Shown here: piece by piece, positions 9,643-17,562 of the stretch | Layout: the number at the start of each line of letters is the position of its first letter | Numbering within the stretch: position 1 is the first letter of the stretch | IMG/VR virus record: IMGVR_UViG_3300047491_000255 | Location: 1-64,000 of that record | Origin: a virus | Length of the DNA stretch: 64,000 nt | Reading direction: 5' to 3' (one strand) | The notes under the pieces: model-generated | Databases searched by the model: none | Seen by the model: the letters and a program-made list of their open reading frames with translations, nothing else | What the model was told of the DNA's origin: nothing | Translations under genes and position numbers: made by a program

Positions 9643-10782
9643 CTAGACATCTTGAACTTCCGCCCCTTCCTCAGCTCCGTCGATAGCGTCAGGGTCTTCT
9701 CCCTTATTCACTGCCTTCTCGACATCAGGCTCTTCTTCTGGAACGACGCCAGCCGCCTTAGCCGCTTCAATCTTTTCGAGGATTCCCTGAGTGAGAACAT
9801 CATTCTTGCGCATCAAGTCTAGCACTTGAATACGACCCTGAGCAAGCTGTTCTGTTCCACAACTGAACCACGAACCCTTCTTGGTAACGACCTTCATAGC
9901 CATTGCCATATCCAGTATCCCGGCGACCTTATCGATACCATGTCCGAACGAGATACAGAACTCAGCGACCCTGAAAGGCGGCGCTGTCTTGTTTTTCTTC
10001 ACATCCACTTTATTTCTCGATGAAACGACCACATCCTCGCCGTTAATCTTCTCCTTGATCTTTCCAATGGCACAGATATGGGCACGAATCGAGGCATAGA
10101 AGCGAAGAGCTCGACCAGCAGGCGTTGTGGTCTTCTCACCCCACGTCACGCCGATCTTGTCTCGCATCTGGTTTGTCCAGAACACCGTGGAATTCGTATT
10201 TCCAGCCACAGCACCCAACTGACGCAGGGCACCACTCATCAAACGAGCTTGCTGACCAACATGCATATCGCCAATGTCACCTTCAAGTTCCGCCTTCGTT
10301 GTCAGAGCAGCCACAGAGTCAACGACAATACACTTCACTCCATTCTGCATCAACAACTTGAGGATGTTCAATGCCTGTTCGCCAGAATCGGGTTGATGCA
10401 CAATCAGATACTTCGTATTGACGCCAACTGCCGAAGCATATAGCTCGTCAAATGTATACTCAGTATCGATCAGAGCACAATCCTCATCGGGATACTTCTT
10501 CTGATGCTCGACTATAGCGTGTAGAGCCAATGTCGTTTTACCACCGGACTCGGAGCCGTATATTTCTATGAATCGGCCTTTAGGCCAACCACCACCAAGA
10601 GCCTCATCCAAACTGGGATCACCAGATGGGAAACGTTCAATTGACACTGCTTCGCGAGAACCAAGCCATGTTACGGCATCTTTGTTCTCTCCGCCGAACG
10701 TACCAGCATTGATTATCTTGCAGATTTTGCCAATCCTTTCAGACCGCTCATCTACAAATTCTTTCACTTCTCTTTTAGCCAT
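9643..10782 (-). CDS. recA: RecA recombinase
   Basis: The protein is a cellular-type RecA rather than a T4 UvsX. Walker A GSESGGKT lies at about residues 76-83. VDSVAALTTKAELEGDIGD and the L1/L2 region with WTNQMRDKIGV follow, then the C-terminal domain and an acidic tail. I place the start at ATG 10782 (MAKREVKEF), which has GGGAGG five to six bases upstream. An upstream in-frame start at 10833 would add 17 unlikely residues. It lies just after the SSB gene, whose frameshifted extension ends 54 nt upstream. Role: strand exchange and repair or recombination-dependent replication. Confidence 0.95.
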   Translation of the reverse strand: MAKREVKEFVDERSERIGKICKIINAGTFGGENKDAVTWLGSREAVSIERFPSGDPSLDEALGGGWPKGRFIEIYGSESGGKTTLALHAIVEHQKKYPDEDCALIDTEYTFDELYASAVGVNTKYLIVHQPDSGEQALNILKLLMQNGVKCIVVDSVAALTTKAELEGDIGDMHVGQQARLMSGALRQLGAVAGNTNSTVFWTNQMRDKIGVTWGEKTTTPAGRALRFYASIRAHICAIGKIKEKINGEDVVVSSRNKVDVKKNKTAPPFRVAEFCISFGHGIDKVAGILDMAMAMKVVTKKGSWFSCGTEQLAQGRIQVLDLMRKNDVLTQGILEKIEAAKAAGVVPEEEPDVEKAVNKGEDPDAIDGAEEGAEVQDV

Positions 10783-10835
10783 AAAATCCTCCCAAGAACG
10801 GGAGACGGTCGGTTGCCCAACCGCCTCCCGCAATT

Positions 10836-11039
10836 TTACTTCGTCGCTTCTTCACACAGTGTGTTGTTCTGACACTTCTGACACTCCGGGTGACTCTTGT
10901 CGATAGTCCCGAAACAGACATAATCGGATGGACTGACACTGATTGGAGATTCGACTTGAGTCTTAACCGCAGCCTTATCAGAAACTGGTGCGGACACCGT
11001 TTTAACCGGAGCCGCACCATCCTCAACCGAGGTTAATTT
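10836..11039 (-). CDS. -1 frame C-terminal extension of the SSB gene with a zinc-knuckle motif
   Basis: Starting from the A run at the end of the SSB gene, the -1 frame stays open for 67 codons and ends with TAA at 10838-10836. It has no ATG and no ribosome binding site, so it can only be made as an extension. The first 40 residues are Ala/Val/Pro-rich like the SSB tail. The end contains CFG followed by Cys residues in the pattern C-x10-C-x2-C-x5-C (10854-10916). The same spacing, also beginning CFG, occurs in the protein at 17,122. This strongly suggests real coding, reached by frameshifting, transcript slippage, or a miscalled A in the assembly. Confidence 0.75.
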   Translation of the reverse strand, partial: KLTSVEDGAAPVKTVSAPVSDKAAVKTQVESPISVSPSDYVCFGTIDKSHPECQKCQNNTLCEEATK

Positions 11040-11045
11040 TTTTTT
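10987..11045 (-). promoter_or_regulatory. Candidate -1 frameshift signal: A9 slippery run plus downstream stems
   Basis: Nine A residues on the minus strand (11045-11037) are read ATA AAA AAA AAT TAA, so A-AAA-AAA lies in the correct register for -1 slippage just before the stop. Six bases further, CCTC-GGTT-GAGG (11032-11021) can form a small GC hairpin. A perfect 7-bp stem GGTGCGG/CCGCACC (11018-10987) follows. Slippery run plus structure is the standard layout of a programmed frameshift site. One extra A would also restore the frame. Confidence 0.6.
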
Positions 11046-12160
11046 ATCGAATCGCCACCGAGAAGTCCGTCGCCGTCCCCCTCAATGGCTTCCAGAAGTG
11101 CTTCATCCTCAGGAGTTTCGACCACGGCATTAGCCACGGTAGGCTTCTTCTGGAGTCTATCCAACACTGACGCAGGCACCTTACTCGCTGTCGGAGCCGC
11201 AGGACGAGCCGTCGGAGCCGCAGGAGCCGCAGGAGCCGCAGGACGAGCCGTCGGAGCCGCAGTCTTAGGAGCCTGAGTCGTCGGACGAGGTGCAGGATCA
11301 GGCGTTGAAACTTCAGCCACAGCTTCCTCAACCGCAGCATCAACATCAGGTTCTTCTTCCGTCACGTCAACGGAAATGATCTGACGAAGATCGTCGTGAA
11401 GAGCATTCACGATCTTGTCGATTTCAGTCTGCCGTCCACAACGAACCTTGAGATCATGGAGTGCCAATGCTCTCTCTTCCTTTGTGAGCGGCGTCACCTT
11501 GAGAGATGTGCCCTCAATAACCGGACGAGCAGAGTAAGTCGTGCGAGCACCCTTATCATCCCGAGTGACCTCGATGTCGATTCCCTTGTCAGGTTCATTG
11601 ATGTCATACCCGAGCTGCATGTAGATTCCGGTGATATCTTTGAAGGCTTCCGCTCCAACAGAAGCAATCTTGAATCCCAGAACCCTCTCAGTCTTACCGT
11701 CGTTATCCACTTCGACAAACGGGTCGTCACGATCAATGATATTCCACTTGAGTGTATTCGTCGCCCGAGAAGCAGCCCGCAGATTCTCGAAGAACTCCTT
11801 CTCTTCGGCACTCGGCTTTTCTGCGAGAACCGCTTTAGCAACCGCATTCAACTTGCAGATAGGGCAACTCTTTTCCTTCTTGGGACGCTCTAGGGCGATA
11901 TCCCAATCGGGGCAGTTGATGACTTGTGGAATCTTATCGTTACCTTGGAATGCCGTTGCCATGCACAAACCACGATCCTTCCTCTTTTGCGACTTTTGCG
12001 ACGGAGCGATGAAATGTGTTCTCACCTCCGTATAGTCACCAACCAGACGAATCCGATTTACTCCTACCTTCCAGTTATGGAAGATACCCTTGACCTTTTG
12101 AAAGGTCCCGCCCTGCGGACGAGACGCTTGTGCTTTCGTCAACCTGTCTAACACGCTCAT
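11033..12160 (-). CDS. Single-stranded DNA-binding protein, gp32-like
   Basis: The 375-residue zero-frame product has a T4 gp32-like core. Zinc-ligand candidates are CMATAFQ near residue 67, INCPDW near 83 and SCPICKL near 99, arranged as in phage SSB cores. The residues after 280 are a low-complexity linker of Ala, Pro, Thr and Arg repeats (PTARPAAPAAP), ending in an acidic tail (EAIEGDGDG). An acidic C terminus is how gp32 contacts partner proteins. ATG at 12160 follows AGAGGAGATCAGT. The gene stops at 11035-11033, but a -1 frame extension is likely (see 10836-11039). It lies upstream of recA and downstream of a UvsY-like gene, giving a recombination cluster. Confidence 0.85.
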   Translation of the reverse strand: MSVLDRLTKAQASRPQGGTFQKVKGIFHNWKVGVNRIRLVGDYTEVRTHFIAPSQKSQKRKDRGLCMATAFQGNDKIPQVINCPDWDIALERPKKEKSCPICKLNAVAKAVLAEKPSAEEKEFFENLRAASRATNTLKWNIIDRDDPFVEVDNDGKTERVLGFKIASVGAEAFKDITGIYMQLGYDINEPDKGIDIEVTRDDKGARTTYSARPVIEGTSLKVTPLTKEERALALHDLKVRCGRQTEIDKIVNALHDDLRQIISVDVTEEEPDVDAAVEEAVAEVSTPDPAPRPTTQAPKTAAPTARPAAPAAPAAPTARPAAPTASKVPASVLDRLQKKPTVANAVVETPEDEALLEAIEGDGDGLLGGDSIKKN

Positions 12161-12172
12161 ACTGATCTCCTC

Positions 12173-12211
12173 TTGCCTTTGTTGCCTTGTTTGCCTAGTT
12201 GCCTTGTTGCC
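12173..12211 (-). repeat. Five GGCAA repeats in the SSB mRNA leader
   Basis: The 5' leader of the SSB gene contains GGCAA five times at 8-9 nt spacing, separated by CAA/CTA-type bases, just upstream of the ribosome binding site. It looks unstructured. T4 gp32 represses its own mRNA by coating an unstructured leader, so a similar autoregulatory site is a reasonable inference. Confidence 0.5.
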
Positions 12212-12265
12212 CCAGGCCTACTCTGTTATACGTCTGACTTTCCAAACCACACGGCCTGAATGAAG

Positions 12266-12868
12266 TCATCCCAATCTCTTCCTTTTCATTATATCCCGGA
12301 CTTCACGAAGTTTGTCACTCGAAAGTGGTTTTTCTGCGATTCCGCCCGAATGCCGCTGTTCTATTCCCCCGTCACCTCCTTTCATTGAACTTGAACCATT
12401 GAACCTCTCATCTTCTTCGATTGCAACGTGTTGTTGCAGGGCGAAAGACTTTTGACGCCATCCTTCATACCAAGCGTCCAATGTGTCCAACTCTTCCTGT
12501 GCCCTTTCCATCTGCGTATCCCATGCTTCAATATCTCTCTCGTTATCTGTAATGAAACGAGCTTCGATGTCAGCGAGTGTTGGTTTCCACGAAACGGTTG
12601 TTCCTGAAAGAACTGCTGCCTTTGCAAGTGCCCAACACTTCTTCTCCCAACGATCCTTATTCCTCTTTAACATGTCTAACCGACGAGCCGCCTCTTTCTT
12701 CATAGCTCCGAAATAAGCGATTGCCGAAGGCTGCATCGCAACATGCTTATCCAAGTCAAGCGTTCCAACGTCCAAAAGTCTGGAATCCGCAGACTCCAAC
12801 TTGATACCGGACAATTCGATCTGTCCTAGACCGTCAATAGAAGACTTCATATTTTCAAACAATCCCAT
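12266..12868 (-). CDS. UvsY-like recombination mediator (tentative)
   Basis: The 200-residue protein has a helical middle (about 40-165). Its layout resembles T4 UvsY: a W-rich or K-rich helix (DRWEKKCWALAK), a TLADIEARFITDNE stretch, and then a helix ending in QKSFALQQHV. The similarity is a pattern impression, not an alignment. UvsY loads the recombinase onto SSB-covered DNA, and the position directly upstream of SSB and RecA fits that job. I choose ATG 12868 because AAGGAGG lies upstream; an earlier ATG at 12934 would overlap the neighbour by 80 nt. The C terminus is Gly/Ser-rich and then basic (IMKRKRLG). Confidence 0.45.
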   Translation of the reverse strand: MGLFENMKSSIDGLGQIELSGIKLESADSRLLDVGTLDLDKHVAMQPSAIAYFGAMKKEAARRLDMLKRNKDRWEKKCWALAKAAVLSGTTVSWKPTLADIEARFITDNERDIEAWDTQMERAQEELDTLDAWYEGWRQKSFALQQHVAIEEDERFNGSSSMKGGDGGIEQRHSGGIAEKPLSSDKLREVRDIMKRKRLG

Positions 12869-13574
12869 CGTTTCCTCCTTGTTTTTGCCCTTTTGCCAGT
12901 TGCGAATTTCGCAGTGCCTTTTCCATTCCTTCAATTTCCGATCTCATCTTCTCCAACATTATACCCCCATCTCGATAACCTTTAAGCACTTCTACAACTT
13001 TTATTTTTATTGCCTCGTCTCCAGAACGAATTAAGACTCTTGCTCTTGAAATCAGATCAAGAGACTCCTTCTTCCTAATCTTGTCCTCCCGACGCTGCTT
13101 TATCTTATCCTTATGCTCATAGAGGAACTTCTCTACAACAAAATTACCGCAAGAAAGCTTAATTGTTGGAGGATTGAACTTCTGATTCTCTGCCAGAAAA
13201 GTATCAAATAACCATGTCAGATACTCGTCCACTTCAAACCCATTGTCTGTCAACACCTTATTCAATTGATTGATGAGCCTGCCATCAACTCCTGTTATGA
13301 CACGAGAATATTCTATATCAGTCACAGATAAATAACGGTTCTTAAAAATTGAAATAAACTTTCTACGGTCTGAAGCAAGACGACCTTGTGGAGAACCAAC
13401 AAGTCTGGATTCCACAATGTGCCTTTCAATGGCTTGTCCTAGTAACTCTACATAATGAAAGACTTCGGGAACTTCTTCCACCCCGAATGGCTCCACTAAA
13501 GAGTATACAATCCCCATGAACCGTTCAAGCCGATTTTCTGGAACCGCATGTCTATCTACATTATCCCGCTTCAT
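12855..13574 (-). CDS. Hypothetical protein, 239 aa
   Basis: Not recognised. It is mostly helical, with a lysine-rich segment near 155-170 (KDKIKQRREDKIRKK) and a coiled-coil-like end. The start overlaps the HEAT-like gene by 14 nt, and its ribosome binding site is weak, so it is probably translationally coupled. It overlaps the UvsY-like gene by 14 nt. Its place between helicase and recombination genes suggests DNA metabolism, but that is only context. Confidence 0.7.
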   Translation of the reverse strand: MKRDNVDRHAVPENRLERFMGIVYSLVEPFGVEEVPEVFHYVELLGQAIERHIVESRLVGSPQGRLASDRRKFISIFKNRYLSVTDIEYSRVITGVDGRLINQLNKVLTDNGFEVDEYLTWLFDTFLAENQKFNPPTIKLSCGNFVVEKFLYEHKDKIKQRREDKIRKKESLDLISRARVLIRSGDEAIKIKVVEVLKGYRDGGIMLEKMRSEIEGMEKALRNSQLAKGQKQGGNDGIV

Positions 13575-14010
13575 TGATGTACCGTTTAATCCTTTTCACG
13601 ACTCCATCATCACTATCAAAAATCAATGGGAAGATGACATCCACCTTGCCAGCCCTTCTAAACATTTCTATCGCCGCATCCCTAACCATTGTATCCTCGG
13701 AAGAAATAAGACTTTCCAAAGCATCGATACCGACTTTGTTCTTTCCCAGTAGACTCAACAAGGACAGTATAGATTCCCGATCCTGTGAAAGCATCGCCGC
13801 AGCAACGACTTCCTTCGCCTGTCCCTTTTCCATCAATACCCGTGCAGCAGCCCAACGTACTTCCGACGGATGAGATTTACTCAAGTACTCTTCCATCCCA
13901 GTAACGTTCACGTCCCTGCATTTGAGCAAGTTGCGGATATTGCCTTCATCAACCGTCCCTGAAGACCAATCCCGGATACACGCTTCAACGGCTCTACTTC
14001 CGAATACCAC
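13561..14010 (-). CDS. HEAT-repeat-like small protein
   Basis: About 149 residues with repeated paired helices of the pattern EVRWAAARVLMEKG and MVRDAAIEMFRRAG. These resemble HEAT or armadillo repeats, which are protein-binding scaffolds. GTG at 14010 is preferred because AAGGAG lies seven bases upstream; a TTG six bases further also exists. It overlaps the end of the helicase C-half by 17 nt and the next gene by 14 nt. Confidence 0.6.
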   Translation of the reverse strand: MVFGSRAVEACIRDWSSGTVDEGNIRNLLKCRDVNVTGMEEYLSKSHPSEVRWAAARVLMEKGQAKEVVAAAMLSQDRESILSLLSLLGKNKVGIDALESLISSEDTMVRDAAIEMFRRAGKVDVIFPLIFDSDDGVVKRIKRYINEAG

Positions 14011-15007
14011 TAACAATCTCCTTCAATGCCGCCTTGAATGGCTCGTCAATATCATCCTCGATATTAGGAAGAGCCTCTGCAATCCCATGAATGTCCCTCA
14101 CACCTACATTATACAAGAAATCCGCTCTTCCTTTCGTAATTCCTGGAAGTTTACATAAATCTAGCAGTGTTGTATTGATCCCCTTACGAACCATCAACTC
14201 GACATCATCAAAAAATCCGATTCTATTCCAACCAGCGACTTCTTTATCCAGTCTTGCCAATGCCCTCTTGATCCTTCCAATGTCTTCCCTCAATTCGAGC
14301 ATCTGATTTTTCATTTTACCAACAGGAGGACCACCCATCGAACACCACCACAATACTACTTGAGTCACTGTTCCCGGCTCCATTTCCAACCCTAACGGAA
14401 GAGCACTCTTGCACTCATTGATTACAAATCGATGATCTGCAAAGTCTCCATGACACTTCGTATGAATCCTAGTTCCCAATGCCCATGCCATCGCCGCATT
14501 GTCATTTTCCAAACCCATCTCGAAAATCCGAGTAAAGTTATTCAACCACGCCTGTACGTCTCCGGGATGAAAATAGAGATCAGCCGCAATCTTTCCAGCC
14601 CTCGTTGGACGAACATTATCCGATGGTTCAAGCTTTATCGCCCCCATCTCAAACATCTTGTCAAAGACCTTGTGGAAGTCAACATTCCGCCCCTGAAAAG
14701 ACGCTAGACTCCTAGAATACCACTTTGTAGCCGTATCTACGTTTACAACACGTTCCGCCGCTATTTCCGGCATCAAATGAAAGATCAATCTGTCAGTATC
14801 ACTGAACGAGGAATGAACATCCATATTAGTGCCATGATCCAACCCCTCCTGAACCTCGTCTATACGATCATCCTCGACCAGAACATGAGCTAAGGCTGTC
14901 TCACAACCATGCTTGCGACCAGCCCGACCCACCATCTGCTTGATCTCTATCGGGGATACATTCTCCTTCCCCCGCTTCGTGCCTACCACTATAACAACGT
15001 CAGCCAT
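13994..15007 (-). CDS. Ski2/Hel308-like helicase, C-terminal half (split gene)
   Basis: The product begins MADVVIVVGTKRG and soon reaches QMVGRAGRKHG, helicase motif VI with its arginine finger. A winged-helix and ratchet-like region follows, then a C-terminal helix-hairpin-helix stretch (LCKLPGITKGRADFLYNVG). These are the domains that come after motif V in Ski2/Hel308 helicases. The part before motif V is encoded separately at 16,223-17,125. Joined end to end the two give GAGVNM-ADVVIV without a gap. The ATG at 15007-15005 may be the start, with GAGGAG 13 nt upstream; a GTG at 15028 is the alternative. Both halves could assemble in trans. Confidence 0.8.
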   Translation of the reverse strand: MADVVIVVGTKRGKENVSPIEIKQMVGRAGRKHGCETALAHVLVEDDRIDEVQEGLDHGTNMDVHSSFSDTDRLIFHLMPEIAAERVVNVDTATKWYSRSLASFQGRNVDFHKVFDKMFEMGAIKLEPSDNVRPTRAGKIAADLYFHPGDVQAWLNNFTRIFEMGLENDNAAMAWALGTRIHTKCHGDFADHRFVINECKSALPLGLEMEPGTVTQVVLWWCSMGGPPVGKMKNQMLELREDIGRIKRALARLDKEVAGWNRIGFFDDVELMVRKGINTTLLDLCKLPGITKGRADFLYNVGVRDIHGIAEALPNIEDDIDEPFKAALKEIVSGIRK

Positions 15008-15230
15008 ACCAGTGTTCAAACTCCTCACTCGTCATGCAAACCATGTCCTCACCACTCTCGGCTAAGATTCCATCCGGGTGGTCTTGTGCCGCACCGATAA
15101 ACAATCTCTCCCTTTCCCATTCTTTCCATCTTTGTTGCAAATCCTCAAACTCTCGAACCTCAACGAGTCCAGCATAAGGAGAAATAAGCCCAAGACCAAC
15201 CTTCACCGGCACAACATCTTTTGCACCCAT
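15000..15230 (-). CDS. Hypothetical protein, 76 aa, inside the helicase-splitting insert
   Basis: The protein is unrecognised and has an acidic C terminus (MTSEEFEHWYG) that overlaps the helicase C-half by eight bases. I place the start at ATG 15230. A longer frame starting at 15395 would give an unlikely Trp/Arg-rich N terminus and would shadow the small gene at 15,253-15,369. Confidence 0.6.
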   Translation of the reverse strand: MGAKDVVPVKVGLGLISPYAGLVEVREFEDLQQRWKEWERERLFIGAAQDHPDGILAESGEDMVCMTSEEFEHWYG

Positions 15231-15252
15231 TATACACGCTTTCTGGTGTAAC

Positions 15253-15369
15253 CTAGACTTCCACACAATCCCCCAATACTGTTTCCAATATCCCAACGAT
15301 TTCATCCATAATCTGATTCGGGTAAATCTCCACCAATGAACAATGTTCGGCAAAGTCATTTTCAAGCAT
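15253..15369 (-). CDS. Hypothetical small protein, 38 aa
   Basis: A short open frame begins with ATG overlapping the TGA of the upstream gene (GTGGATGCTTGA) and ends with TAG 22 nt before the next gene. Its composition (MLENDFAEHCSLVEIY) looks like a normal acidic phage protein. The competing frame is Trp/Arg-rich and looks like an artefact. There are no homology clues. Confidence 0.5.
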   Translation of the reverse strand: MLENDFAEHCSLVEIYPNQIMDEIVGILETVLGDCVEV

Positions 15370-15640
15370 CCACCTGTCCTTCCTGCCCGTAACACACCTC
15401 TGCTAATGACATCAACCCGTCAATCTCGGACTTTGAATGCGTAGCCATGAGTAATAAGACCCCATTGGCAACAATCTCGTCAGCGAACACAGAGTCAGCA
15501 TTCACCTTTTCCATCAATCCATCCCACGCTAACTGTGATAATGTGAACCCCTCCTTCAATGTTCCTTCTCTCATGTCCGTCAGGAACTCATCAACATCTC
15601 TGTAGATTGACCATGGGTCCACGCGTCTCACAGAACACAT
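15362..15640 (-). CDS. Hypothetical protein, 92 aa
   Basis: Unrecognised helical, acidic protein (DVDEFLTDMREG near residue 15). It overlaps the uracil-DNA glycosylase gene by 13 nt at its start and the 38-residue gene at its end, so it is part of the same translationally coupled insert that separates the helicase halves. Confidence 0.6.
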   Translation of the reverse strand: MCSVRRVDPWSIYRDVDEFLTDMREGTLKEGFTLSQLAWDGLMEKVNADSVFADEIVANGVLLLMATHSKSEIDGLMSLAEVCYGQEGQVDA

Positions 15641-16221
15641 CCATTCTTGATAAACTCCTCCAGCAATACAAGGTCAGCCACAAATAACTCCATCTTCGCC
15701 GGGTCATTCAAATTTATCGGACTCGGGTGCAGTAATGGAAATACAGGAACCTTGTACCGAGGAGAGAATTCAGGCTTTCCATGATGCTTCATAATGCCAT
15801 GAATGCCCGTAACCTGCTCAAATGCCGGACCACCAAGCGTGATAATCACCTTTGGTCGAAGTGCTTGAATCTCCAAGTCCATGAAATACCGACAGTTTGA
15901 CACCTCTTCCATTGTTGGTTTTCGATTTCCGGGAGTATAGCAACGAACCGTATTGGAGATGTAGAACATGGATCGTTTCATCTCCATGACCTCTTCAACT
16001 AACTGGTCAAACATCTTCCCGGAAATTCCGACAAATGGCTCACACTTCTCAGTCTCTTCCGATCCGGGATTCTGACCAACAACCATGTACTCCGCAGTAC
16101 AATTCATGTTGGAAAAGACATTTCCAAGAAACTTTCCAGAAATCATCTGCCCGCCGATTTTGCAACGACGACACGCCAAACACTCTACCTTCAATGCTTC
16201 AAGTTGAATTGTCTTTTCCAC
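15628..16221 (-). CDS. Uracil-DNA glycosylase, family 4-like (iron-sulfur type)
   Basis: The protein has CLACRRC at residues 14-20. C-x2-C at 14/17 matches the first two FeS ligands of family 4 enzymes, and two more cysteines follow in TVRCYTPGNRKPT and VSNCRYF. Motif GQNPGSEE near 50 and LLHPSP near 165 complete the active site. It would excise uracil from DNA. I choose GTG at 16221 because GGAGGG lies four bases upstream, and those bases are also the last codons of the truncated helicase half. The gene is the main cargo of the 1.2 kb insert. Confidence 0.85.
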   Translation of the reverse strand: MEKTIQLEALKVECLACRRCKIGGQMISGKFLGNVFSNMNCTAEYMVVGQNPGSEETEKCEPFVGISGKMFDQLVEEVMEMKRSMFYISNTVRCYTPGNRKPTMEEVSNCRYFMDLEIQALRPKVIITLGGPAFEQVTGIHGIMKHHGKPEFSPRYKVPVFPLLHPSPINLNDPAKMELFVADLVLLEEFIKNGCVL

Positions 16222-16222
16222 A

Positions 16223-17125
16223 TCACCCTCCCATATTGACCCCAGCACCCAATGTCGATGTACTCACACAAACATTGAGTCCAGATGTTGGACTATTGAA
16301 TGCTTCCTCAATCTTTCTCCTCTTCGCAGAAGACAAAGAAGCATTATGAAATACAGCACGTACTCCCGTTGACCGTAAACTCTTTACAATCTTGCTTCCT
16401 GTCACCTTTGAATGAACAAACACCAATGTCTTACGAGAAGCTGATTGAGTTGCCAGTTCTACCGCCTTGCTTGTCTTTTCATCGTGACCATCTACCAGAT
16501 GATACTCCATTTTTACCTTGGTCGGTCTCCATGAACTCGTAATACACTTTGTAGGTTTACCATTGAGAGACTTTACCCATTTTGCCAAATCCCCGGAATT
16601 ACCCATCGTCGCCGACAAAAACACGATCCTTGCTCTGGGATTTAAATCGGTTAGCCGCATCACTGCTGCCTCCATTGCACCACCTCTTACATCATCCCCA
16701 ACAATATGCGACTCATCAAAAACGACACAATCAAAACTTTCCATCCAGTCCTTCCATGCCTTCGACCGAGTCTTCATGTCAAACGACTCCAATGTCGAAA
16801 CGGTCAGTCTTCCATCCCTACCATCATCCTTGCTATCACTGGACCAGAGTGCCAATCCATACTTTCCAAGTTGCTGCTCTTCCGTCCACGCCTTGAGTTT
16901 CTCAGAAGCCAAACTCTTGAACGGACAAACATATGCAACCCTGCAATCTTCACGATTCGCTAAATGAAAAGCCATCGCACATTCCGCAAGCACAGTCTTT
17001 CCTGCTGCCGTAGCAAAAGAAATGACAAGATTCACATCCTTATCAAGAAATGGTATCGCTGTTGCCTGTGCTGCATTATATTCAGAAAATGGTGGGTGAT
17101 ACCAAGGATATTCAATCGTCCTCAC
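16223..17125 (-). CDS. Ski2/Hel308-like helicase, N-terminal half (split gene)
   Basis: The 300-residue product contains superfamily 2 motifs I to V. These are SFATAAGKTVLAE (Walker A) near 35, AYVCPFKSLASEK (Ia), FDESHIVGDD (II) near 135, FLSATMGN (III), TLVFVHSK (IV) and STSTLGAGVNM (V). It then ends abruptly in GG-stop. Motif VI and the C-terminal domains are supplied by the gene at 13,994-15,007. GTG at 17125 overlaps the upstream stop, and AAAGGAG lies ahead of it. Without its partner it could bind ATP but not couple hydrolysis to unwinding. Confidence 0.85.
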   Translation of the reverse strand: MRTIEYPWYHPPFSEYNAAQATAIPFLDKDVNLVISFATAAGKTVLAECAMAFHLANREDCRVAYVCPFKSLASEKLKAWTEEQQLGKYGLALWSSDSKDDGRDGRLTVSTLESFDMKTRSKAWKDWMESFDCVVFDESHIVGDDVRGGAMEAAVMRLTDLNPRARIVFLSATMGNSGDLAKWVKSLNGKPTKCITSSWRPTKVKMEYHLVDGHDEKTSKAVELATQSASRKTLVFVHSKVTGSKIVKSLRSTGVRAVFHNASLSSAKRRKIEEAFNSPTSGLNVCVSTSTLGAGVNMGG

Positions 17126-17562
17126 AACATCTCCTTTAGCACTGACTCAACCTCATCAATGCTTTCTAATTTGTCGAATACTTTAGACGTATTCTTGACT
17201 ACAGAAACGATCTTGATTTTCCCATAAGCTCCTATGGCAACAGCAATCACTGTTCTTCCATTATTACGAAACTTATGAAGAATAGCATTCTCCTTCTCAT
17301 CTGTTTCCTGATCAAACTTACCAGCAAGACTTTGAATTAGATAGTTTAAAGGAGAAAGTACTGGAACCTCTTCTGATTCTACATTCCCATCTGCCTCTGT
17401 ATCTACATCCGAATCCTTAGAGCGATCAACTTCTTCTACTTTAGCTTTAGTCCTTTTTTCACAACTTTCGGATAGAGCACACTTGACACACTCCAATTCA
17501 GATACAACCCAAAACCCGAAACATTTGGCATAATGATGTTTTGCCCATAATGTATTTGACAT
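17122..17562 (-). CDS. Cys-cluster protein with the CFG zinc-knuckle motif, 146 aa
   Basis: Residues 14-34 carry CFG then Cys in the order C-x10-C-x2-C-x5-C (17,461-17,523), a likely zinc site. The spacing is identical to that in the frameshift extension of the SSB. An acidic, Ser/Glu-rich linker follows, then an alpha/beta C-terminal domain. The function is unknown. A shared partner with the SSB tail is a testable idea. ATG at 17562 directly follows the sigma-factor stop. Confidence 0.65.
   Translation of the reverse strand: MSNTLWAKHHYAKCFGFWVVSELECVKCALSESCEKRTKAKVEEVDRSKDSDVDTEADGNVESEEVPVLSPLNYLIQSLAGKFDQETDEKENAILHKFRNNGRTVIAVAIGAYGKIKIVSVVKNTSKVFDKLESIDEVESVLKEML

Noticed and set aside
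10775-11026. An Arg/Leu-rich minus-strand frame between recA and SSB
   Set aside because: Composition is typical of a shadow frame; the same DNA reads as a sensible extension of the SSB in another frame.
11044-11346. Leu/Arg repeat frame inside the SSB gene
   Set aside because: It is the shifted reading of the Ala/Pro repeat linker of the SSB.
15000-15395. A 131-codon frame in the helicase-splitting block
   Set aside because: Its first 55 codons are Trp/Arg-rich and lack a ribosome binding site, while another frame there gives a natural 38-residue gene. Only the part from 15230 was kept.
15008-16231. Group I or II intron or split intein in the helicase
   Set aside because: The block has overlapping ordinary genes, no intein motifs at either junction and no intron core recognised. 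Splicing was left as a test, not claimed.
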